From: Pseudomonadota bacterium
GTDB taxonomy: Bacteria; Pseudomonadota; Alphaproteobacteria; Rhizobiales; Devosiaceae
Length of the DNA stretch: 10,996 nt
NCBI GenBank assembly: GCA_023430705.1
Contig: JAEYZJ010000289.1
Coordinates: forward strand, 1-10,996
Direction of reading: 5' to 3'
Shown here piece after piece: positions 1 through 6,066 of this stretch; position 1 is the first letter of the stretch; each line of letters begins with the position of its first letter. The position numbers and the translations under genes are program-made. The notes below the pieces were generated by a model. It made no database searches, was not told where the DNA came from, and saw only the letters and a program-made list of their open reading frames with translations.

Positions 1-1169
1 AGGACCGCTCCGGCGCCATCCAGATGCTGATGCCGACGATCCAGTCGGCGGACCTGTGGCGGGAATCCGGCCGCTACGACGCGTACGGCAAGGAGATGCT
101 CCGCATCGAGGACCGTCACGAGCGCGAAATGCTCTACGGTCCGACCAACGAGGAGATGATCACCGACGTCTTCCGGACCTACGTGAAGTCCTACAAGGAC
201 CTGCCGCTGAACCTCTACCACATCCAGTGGAAGTTCCGTGACGAGGTGCGGCCGCGCTTCGGCACCATGCGCTCGCGCGAATTCCTGATGAAGGACGCCT
301 ATTCGTTCGACCTCGACGAGGCCGGCGCGAAGAAGGCATTCCAGCGCATGTTCGTTGCCTACCTGCGCACGTTCTACCGGCTCGGCCTCACCGGCATTCC
401 GATGCGCGCCGATACCGGCCCCATCGGCGGCGACATGAGCTACGAGTTCCACGTCCTCGCCGCCACCGGGGAGAGCGCGGTGTTCCTCGACTCGGGCCTC
501 CTGGAAAAGCCGATTCCGCCGATCGACACCGATTTCGAGGGCGACCTGTCGCCCATTTTCGACGACTGGACCTCGCTGTTCGCGGCGACGGACGAGATGA
601 CGGACGAGGAGACCTTCCGCGCCACGGTTTCGGGCAACAACCAGCTCGCGGCGCGCGGCATCGAGGTCGGGCACATCTTCTATTTCGGGACCAAGTACTC
701 CGAGCCGATGGGCGCCAAGGTGACCGGTCCTGACGGCAAGGACGTCGTCGTCCACATGGGCAGCTACGGCATCGGCCCCAGCCGCCTCGTGCCTGCCATC
801 ATCGAGGCCAGCCACGACGACGCCGGCATCATCTGGCCGGTGAGCGTTGCGCCGTTCGAGGCCATGGTCATCAACCTCAAGGTCGGCGACCCGCAGAGCG
901 ACGCCGCCGCCGAACGGCTCTATGACGAGCTCACGCTCGAGGGCATCGACGCCGCCTACGACGATCGCGACCAGGGCGCGGGGGGCAAGTTCGCCGCCGC
1001 GGACCTGATCGGTATCCCGTACCAGCTGATCGTCGGCCCGCGCGGCCTCAAGGACGGCACCGTCGAGATCAAGCACCGCAAGTCGGGCGAGCGCGAGACG
1101 CTTTCGGTCGAGGCAGCCGTCGGCCGGCTCAAGAGCCTGATCGTGCCGCAGCGGCGGGACAGCGTTTGA
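1..1169 (+). CDS. proS: Prolyl-tRNA synthetase, 3' part (5' end outside window)
   Basis: This enzyme charges tRNA-Pro with proline in the cytoplasm. The frame is open from base 3, so the gene begins upstream; 388 codons are visible of about 440 expected for the short alphaproteobacterial type. Class II synthetase features are clear: motif 2 around bases 227-315 (FRDEVRPRFGTMRSREFLMK), the proline-site stretch GPIGGDMSYEFH, motif 3 with GSYGIGPSRL near base 760, and a C-terminal HGTP anticodon-binding domain (from about base 850). Only about 150 residues separate motifs 2 and 3, so the large YbaK-like editing insertion of E. coli-type ProRS is absent. From family knowledge, such organisms clear Ala-tRNA-Pro with a free-standing ProXp-ala protein. 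The stop codon TGA (1167-1169) overlaps the TTG start of the next gene, indicating translational coupling to the lol genes. Confidence 0.97.
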   Translation, partial: DRSGAIQMLMPTIQSADLWRESGRYDAYGKEMLRIEDRHEREMLYGPTNEEMITDVFRTYVKSYKDLPLNLYHIQWKFRDEVRPRFGTMRSREFLMKDAYSFDLDEAGAKKAFQRMFVAYLRTFYRLGLTGIPMRADTGPIGGDMSYEFHVLAATGESAVFLDSGLLEKPIPPIDTDFEGDLSPIFDDWTSLFAATDEMTDEETFRATVSGNNQLAARGIEVGHIFYFGTKYSEPMGAKVTGPDGKDVVVHMGSYGIGPSRLVPAIIEASHDDAGIIWPVSVAPFEAMVINLKVGDPQSDAAAERLYDELTLEGIDAAYDDRDQGAGGKFAAADLIGIPYQLIVGPRGLKDGTVEIKHRKSGERETLSVEAAVGRLKSLIVPQRRDSV

Positions 1170-2527
1170 GCGAGGCCGCTTCCATCGCAATGAAGGGACC
1201 CGGGGCGTTCTCGCGCTTCGAGTTCCTCGTTGCCGGACGCTACCTGAGGGCGCGCCGCCGGGAAAAGTTCGTTTCCGTCATCACCGGGCTGACGCTGGTC
1301 GGCGTGCTGCTCGGAGTGGCAACGCTCATCGTCGTGATGTCGGTGATGAACGGCTTCCGCACCGAATTGCTGGGCAAGATCCTGGGCCAGCAGGGCCATT
1401 TCGTCGTGCAGGCAACCGGGGGCGGATTCGCCGACTATCCCGACGTGATCGCGCGTCTCGAGGGTGTAGAAGGCGTGCGTTACGCCGTGCCCTATGTCGA
1501 GGGCCAGGCGCTTGCCTCCGGCACCGCCAGCGCCACCGGCGTGGTGGTGCGCGGCTTGGACGAAGCATCGCTTGCCAAGCTGGACGCAGTGCGCAATGCG
1601 GCCGTGCTGGGCGGCTGGGACCAGTGGGACGCGGGGCGGGGAGCCGCCATCGGCCAGCGCCTGGCAGAACGGCTGGGCGTCACCATCGGCGACGAAATCA
1701 CCATCATCAATCCCAACGGCACGCTTACGCCCTTCGGCCGCACCCCGGCCGAACGCACGCTGCCGGTCAACCTCATCTTCAACCTGGGCATGCCCGAGTA
1801 CGACAGCTTCTACGTCTACCTGCCGATGCAGGAGGCGCAGGTCTATTTCAAGCTGTTCGAGGACCGGCTGAAGCCCGGCGTCGCCATGCCCGGCGTCATG
1901 GCCACGGACGAGGAAATCGACAATGCCTACGAGCGCGCCTACCAGGTGAGCGGCGTCGAGGTGTTCGTCGCGAACCCGGACAATATCGCCGGAATGCGCG
2001 AAAGGCTGCAGGCGGCTCTCGACCGGCCGTTCACGATCACGGACTGGCAGCAGCGCAACGCGACCTTCTTCTCGGCCCTGCAGGTCGAGCGCGTGGTGAT
2101 GTTCGTGATCCTCTCCCTGATCATCCTCGTTGCGGCCTTCAACATCATCGCCAGCCTCGTCATGCTGGTGAAGGACAAGGGCGCCGACATCGCCATCCTG
2201 CGGACCATGGGCGCGACCCGGGCCTCTATCCTGCGCATCTTCTCGATGACGGGCTTCGCGATCGGGCTGATGGGCACGCTCTTCGGGCTGATCCTCGGGC
2301 TGCTGGTCGCGACCTATGTCGAGCCGATCCGGGCCACCGTCTCGAACCTGCTGAACATCCCGATCTTTCCGCCCGAGCTGTTCCTGATGGCCGGACTGCC
2401 CTCGCGCATCGATCCGGCGGAGGTCGTGCTGGTCGTGCTGCTGTCGCTCGGCCTCACCTTCCTCGCCTCGCTCTATCCGGCCTGGCGCGCCGCGCGGCTC
2501 GATCCGATCGAGGGGCTGCGCCAGTGA
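1166..2527 (+). CDS. lolC: Lipoprotein-releasing ABC transporter permease, LolC-like
   Basis: Inner-membrane subunit of the LolCDE-type machine, which extracts outer-membrane lipoproteins from the inner membrane and hands them to the periplasmic chaperone LolA. At 453 aa it has the MacB/LolE layout: TM1 at about residues 32-55, a long periplasmic domain (about 60-300), then TM2 (about 310-335), TM3 (about 360-390) and TM4 (about 415-445), ending YPAWRAARLDP. Residues 183-197 contain TPFGRTPAER, closely resembling the LolA-binding Hook and Pad of E. coli LolC as I recall it (TPMGRIPSQR). The start is uncertain. TTG at 1166 overlaps the proS stop and has GGCGGGA just upstream. ATG at 1190 is in frame but would leave only 6 residues before FSRFEF, against 12 in the downstream paralog, so TTG is preferred. 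The symbol rests on the Hook motif; some databases would call it lolE or lolF. Confidence 0.92.
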   Translation: MSEAASIAMKGPGAFSRFEFLVAGRYLRARRREKFVSVITGLTLVGVLLGVATLIVVMSVMNGFRTELLGKILGQQGHFVVQATGGGFADYPDVIARLEGVEGVRYAVPYVEGQALASGTASATGVVVRGLDEASLAKLDAVRNAAVLGGWDQWDAGRGAAIGQRLAERLGVTIGDEITIINPNGTLTPFGRTPAERTLPVNLIFNLGMPEYDSFYVYLPMQEAQVYFKLFEDRLKPGVAMPGVMATDEEIDNAYERAYQVSGVEVFVANPDNIAGMRERLQAALDRPFTITDWQQRNATFFSALQVERVVMFVILSLIILVAAFNIIASLVMLVKDKGADIAILRTMGATRASILRIFSMTGFAIGLMGTLFGLILGLLVATYVEPIRATVSNLLNIPIFPPELFLMAGLPSRIDPAEVVLVVLLSLGLTFLASLYPAWRAARLDPIEGLRQ

Positions 2528-3877
2528 CCGATACCCAGGCACCGGGAGCTCCCGGCCCGTTCTCGCGCTTCGAATTTCTCGTCGCCTGGCGCTACCTGAG
2601 GGCGCGGCGCCGCGACCGCTTCGTTTCCGTGATCGCCTCGCTCACGCTCACCGGCATCGCGCTGGGGGTGGCGGCGCTGATCGTGGTCACGTCGGTGATG
2701 AACGGCTTCAACTCCGAGATCGTCAACAAGCTGCTCGGGCTCAACGGGCACTTCTCGGCCTATCCGATCGAAGCCCGCTTCACCGACTACGACCAGTCCG
2801 CGCGGGATATCCAGGGCGTCGACGGCGTGGTCGCCGCCGTCCCGTTCGTCGAGGGGCAGGCCCTCGCGTCGGGGGTGAAGGCCGACGCCATGGGGGTGAT
2901 CGTCCGCGGCATGTCGCTGGACTCGATCGAGAAGCTGCAGCTGCTCCACCAGGGCGCGATCCTCGGTCACTGGGACGACTGGGATACGGAGAACGGCGTC
3001 GCCATCGGCAGGCGCCTTGCGGAGCGCCTCAAGGTCAACATCGGTGACTCGGTGACGCTGCTGAGTCCCGATCCGGGCAACCTCGAAGGCGGCACCCGGC
3101 CGCGCACCCGCTCCTATCCGGTGCAGGTCATCTTCGACCTCGGCATGACCGAGTTCGACAGCTTCTACCTCTACATGCCCATGCGGGCTGCCCAGGACTA
3201 TCTCGACATGTTCGACCGGGTGCTGAAGCCCGGAGCCTCGGTTCCGCCGCTGGATGCGCCAGAAGCCGATCGGGAGGCCGCCTATGACCGCATCTACCGG
3301 GCGACGGCGGTGGAGGTGTTCATCACCGATCCCAATGCCGTCGACCGCATGCGTCTCAGGATCGGCCAGGAGATCGAGCGCCCTCTGATCCTTTCCGACT
3401 GGCGCCAGCAGCACCAGAACTTCTTCGACGCGCTCCAGACGCAGGGCTCGGTGATGTTCGTGATCCTCTCCATGATCGTGGTGGTCGCGGCCTTCAACAT
3501 CATCTCGAGCCTCATCATGCTGGTGAAGGAGAAGGGAACCGACATCGCCGTGCTGCGCACGATGGGGGCGACGCGCGGCTCGATCATGCGCATCTTCGGC
3601 CTCGCCGGCGTCGCCATCGGGGTAGGGGGAACGCTGCTCGGCCTCGGCCTCGGGCTGGTCATCGCCGCGAACGCCGAACCGATCCGGGCGTTCCTGTCGC
3701 GGCTGCTCGGCTTCACCATCTTCCCACCCGAGGTGTTCTACCTCTCCTCGCTGCCCAGCCGCACCAACCCGTCCGAGGTCGTGGCCATCGTCGCCGTCGC
3801 GCTGGGGCTCAGCTTCCTCGCGACGCTCTATCCGGCATGGCGCGCCGCCCAATACGATCCCGTCGAGGCCCTCCGCT

Positions 3878-3885
<8 letters not shown>
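2524..3885 (+). CDS. lolE: Lipoprotein-releasing ABC transporter permease, second paralog (LolE-like)
   Basis: Second permease of the lipoprotein-release complex, also 453 aa and clearly a tandem paralog of the preceding gene. Shared blocks include FSRFEFLVA-RYLRARRR, SVMNGF, PVEGQALASG-like segments, MFVILS, LRTMGATR and LYPAWRAA. It has the same four-span topology with a large periplasmic domain between TM1 and TM2. The Hook position differs: residues 182-199 read as a proline/glycine/arginine-rich loop (GNLEGGTRPRTR) with no TP-GR-P motif, so this copy probably does not bind LolA in the LolC manner. It starts with GTG at 2524 inside the 4-base overlap GTGA with the previous stop, and AGGGG at 2511-2515 lies 8 bases upstream. 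It overlaps lolD by 8 bases. The LolE name is an inference from Hook loss and position. Confidence 0.92.
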
Positions 3886-4541
<656 letters not shown>

Positions 4542-4564
<23 letters not shown>

Positions 4565-4922
4565 CCGGTGCCTCCGGGGCGTCCTCGACCTCCGCCTGCC
4601 GGCGCAGGCGCTCCCGCTCGACCAGCGCGTTGACCCGGCTCCGCAACGACCGGATCTGCCGCTCCTGCCGCACGGTGGTGTCCTTGAGCTGCCGGATGCG
4701 CGCCTCGGCCGCATCGGCGTGATTGATGTCCCATTCCCGCACCCGGCGCACCACCACCTTGGCTGGCGCCTGCTCGGCCAGCACGTCGTCCCAGGTGAGC
4801 CCCGCCGCCTCGACAAGGCGCTGCGCCGCGAGTGCGGCCGAGGCCCGTTCTCCCGGCTGGTCGGAGCCGAGAAGCTTGAGGATGCGGACGAGCCTGGCGC
4901 GATCGCGCTTGTTGAGGGCCAT
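4542..4922 (-). CDS. Small DUF2786-like helical protein, function unknown
   Basis: A 126-aa soluble, charged protein. The N-terminal 50 residues (MALNKRDRARLVRILKLLGS, then DQPGERASAALAAQRLVEAAGLTWDDVL) resemble the short helical module of DUF2786-type and some phage or plasmid hypothetical proteins, in which LLGS-GER-A-A-RL-AGLTW-D recurs. Residues about 75-112 are rich in Arg, Glu and Gln with heptad-like spacing (RIRQLKDTTVRQERQIRSLR), suggesting a coiled coil. The tail is acidic and alanine/proline-rich. No enzymatic motif is seen, so no function is assigned. It starts 38 bases after the stop of the upstream PEP mutase-family gene on the same strand and is probably co-transcribed with it. 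No good Shine-Dalgarno is visible before the ATG. Its last 23 bases overlap the end of lolD. Confidence 0.75.
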
Positions 4923-4960
4923 GCCAGATCGGTACCGGCCAAAGAGGGCGGAATCCAGCC

Positions 4961-5782
4961 CTACGTCCTGGGCAGCATGTGCTGGTGCAACTCTGCGGTC
5001 GTGATCGCGTCGTCGAGATAGGTGAGCGTGCCCGGGCCGAGCACCTCGAGCGCCGCGTCCCGCAGCCCGGTCAGCGCCGCGCGGGCGAAGGAGCCGCCGC
5101 TGCTGACCCGCTGCACGCCCGCCGCCGCGAGTTCGGCGATCGTATAGGGCGACTTCTTCTGCCACAGCACGACGTTGAGCGGCTTGCTCACCGCCGCGAC
5201 AACCGTGCGGATCGCCTCGATGTCGGGCAGCCCCGGAGCGAACAGCACGTCGGCCCCGGCCGCCTCGAAAGCCTGCAGCCGGTGAATGGTGTCGCGAAGG
5301 TCTGCCCGGCCGTGCAGATAGTTCTCGGCCCTCGCCACGAGGGTAAAGGGAAAGGGCAGGGCTCGCGCAGCCTGCGCCGCCACCTCGATCCGGCGGACGG
5401 AGAGTTCGAGATCGTAGATGGGCGCCTCGGGGTTGCCGCTCGCGTCCTCGATGGAACCGCCGACAAGCCCGGCCGCAGCGGCGAGCCGGATGGTCTCGGC
5501 GGCCGCTTCCGGCGCCTCGCCATAGCCATTCTCGAGGTCGCCGCTGACGGGCAGGTCGACCGCCGCCGCGATCGCCGCCGCGTTGGCCAGCGCTTCGTCC
5601 CGGCTCACCGCACCGTCCCTGCGCCCCAGCGTCCAGGCGAGGCCCGCGCTCGTCGTTGCCAGCGCCTTGAACCCCAGACCCGCCAGCAGCCGGGCGCTGC
5701 CTGCGTCCCAGGGGTTGGGCATGACGAACAGCGGCCCGTTGTGCAACGCCCGGAAGGCCTCCGCCTTTCGTTGCTGGTTCAT
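4961..5782 (-). CDS. Isocitrate lyase/phosphoenolpyruvate mutase family protein
   Basis: A 273-aa cytoplasmic enzyme of the PEP mutase/isocitrate lyase superfamily (TIM barrel, Mg-dependent C-C or P-C bond chemistry on 2-oxo acids). Matching segments in order are PNPWDAGSARLL (residues 22-33), ATTSAGLAWTLGRRDG (42-57, active-site loop region), SGDLENGYGE (80-89, metal-binding acidic residues D82/E84), GGSIEDASG (108-116) and ARAENYL (150-156). The Lys of the usual E-D-K motif and the catalytic KKCGH motif of true isocitrate lyases are absent, so it is neither aceA nor a typical prpB. The substrate is unknown; oxaloacetate, a methylisocitrate-like acid or a phosphonate are options. ATG at 5782 has GGGGAG 8 bases upstream. 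A weak TACAAT -10 box (rc of 5844-5849) and an inverted repeat lie upstream. The next gene on this strand is the DUF2786-like protein. Confidence 0.88.
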   Translation of the reverse strand: MNQQRKAEAFRALHNGPLFVMPNPWDAGSARLLAGLGFKALATTSAGLAWTLGRRDGAVSRDEALANAAAIAAAVDLPVSGDLENGYGEAPEAAAETIRLAAAAGLVGGSIEDASGNPEAPIYDLELSVRRIEVAAQAARALPFPFTLVARAENYLHGRADLRDTIHRLQAFEAAGADVLFAPGLPDIEAIRTVVAAVSKPLNVVLWQKKSPYTIAELAAAGVQRVSSGGSFARAALTGLRDAALEVLGPGTLTYLDDAITTAELHQHMLPRT

Positions 5783-5806
5783 GTCTCGTTCTCCCCAATG
5801 GCCAAG

Positions 5807-5824
5807 TTGTGGAATTAACCACAA
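5807..5824. repeat. 18-bp inverted repeat upstream of the PEP mutase-family gene
   Basis: TTGTGG-AATTAA-CCACAA has perfect 6-bp arms around a 6-bp AT spacer. On the - strand it lies 25 to 42 bases upstream of the ATG at 5782, so it could be a transcription-factor operator or a hairpin in the 5' UTR. It also lies upstream of the SOS promoter on the + strand. No regulator can be named from sequence alone. Confidence 0.5.
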
Positions 5825-5847
5825 GGTGAGGGTTTTAAGCAGAATTG

Positions 5848-5876
5848 TAGACAGGAACAAAGAAGGAACATATAAG
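5848..5876 (+). promoter_or_regulatory. Sigma-70-type SOS promoter
   Basis: TAGACA (5848-5853) and TATAAG (5871-5876) each match the housekeeping -35 and -10 consensus at 5 of 6 positions, separated by the ideal 17 bases. The LexA box lies wholly inside the spacer, where repressor binding would exclude RNA polymerase. Predicted transcription start is near 5883, giving a roughly 20-base leader that includes the AGGAGGT site and then the small ORF at 5903. No equally good promoter was seen between here and dnaE. Confidence 0.75.
5855..5869 (+). promoter_or_regulatory. LexA operator (alphaproteobacterial SOS box)
   Basis: GAAC (5855-5858), seven bases, GAAC (5866-5869) is an exact match to the direct-repeat LexA box GAAC-N7-GAAC (GTTC-N7-GTTC on the other strand) established for Alphaproteobacteria. 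It sits between the -35 and -10 boxes. A third GAAC at 5876-5879 follows with a 6-base gap, overlapping the end of the -10 box. Confidence 0.8.
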
Positions 5877-5891
5877 AACGAAACCGAAACC

Positions 5892-5898
5892 AGGAGGT
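5892..5898 (+). promoter_or_regulatory. Strong Shine-Dalgarno AGGAGGT for the 32-aa ORF
   Basis: AGGAGGT is fully complementary to the 16S rRNA anti-SD core and stands 4 bases before the ATG at 5903. It is the best ribosome binding site in the window and the main reason, together with the promoter, to accept such a short ORF as a gene. Confidence 0.8.
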
Positions 5899-5902
5899 AA
5901 CA

Positions 5903-6001
5903 ATGCTCTCGTTCCTTAAGGATATGCTCGCATTCGCCACTATCTGCGGCTTCTCCCTCGCTTCGCTGACATGGATGGATATCGCCTCCCGACTCGTGTG
6001 A
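5903..6001 (+). CDS. LexA-regulated 32-aa membrane microprotein, SidA-like
   Basis: A 32-codon ORF from ATG 5903 to TGA 5999-6001, preceded by AGGAGGT and a LexA-controlled promoter. The product begins MLSFLKD, has one hydrophobic stretch at about residues 8-25 (MLAFATICGFSLASLTWM) long enough for a single transmembrane helix, and ends in a short polar tail with D26 and R30. There is no cleavable signal peptide pattern. Known context: Caulobacter SidA is a 29-aa LexA-repressed inner-membrane peptide that stops division during DNA damage by acting on FtsW and FtsN. Size, topology, regulation and the setting next to dnaE fit the same role here; I recall but cannot verify that Caulobacter sidA also lies beside dnaE. 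Sequence homology to SidA was not tested. Alternatives are another SOS membrane peptide, a type I toxin, or a leader peptide for dnaE. Confidence 0.75.
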   Translation: MLSFLKDMLAFATICGFSLASLTWMDIASRLV

Positions 6002-6066
6002 CGAGACCTGTGGATTGGCGGCTTCGTGCGTGGCCGTCCGGACACTCACGGGGGTAGGAACAACGC

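Noticed and set aside
1624..2523. Upstream 300-codon extension of the lolE frame through lolC
   Set aside because: The translation is Arg/Ala/His/Pro-rich noise overlapping the conserved lolC frame; lolE homology starts after the GTG at 2524, so it is not a fusion protein.
956..2542. 528-codon open frame antisense to proS/lolC
   Set aside because: No recognisable motif; the composition is that of a GC-driven shadow of the real genes.
4923..5822. Long N-terminal extension of the DUF2786-like frame through the PEP mutase-family gene
   Set aside because: It runs in a different frame over a well-conserved enzyme; the recognisable small protein begins at the ATG at 4922.
5844..5872. Divergent - strand promoter with TACAAT -10
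   Set aside because: The -10 is good but no acceptable -35 lies 16-18 bases away (best is 2 of 6), so it is mentioned only in the enzyme gene entry.
5783..6049. N-terminal extension of the PEP mutase-family protein upstream of 5782
   Set aside because: The extension is not family-like and runs through the promoter region; the ATG at 5782 has a good GGGGAG site at the right distance.
6021..6054. Possible terminator hairpin between the microprotein gene and dnaE
   Set aside because: Only short imperfect CGTG/CACG pairing is possible and there is no T run, so it is not a credible intrinsic terminator.
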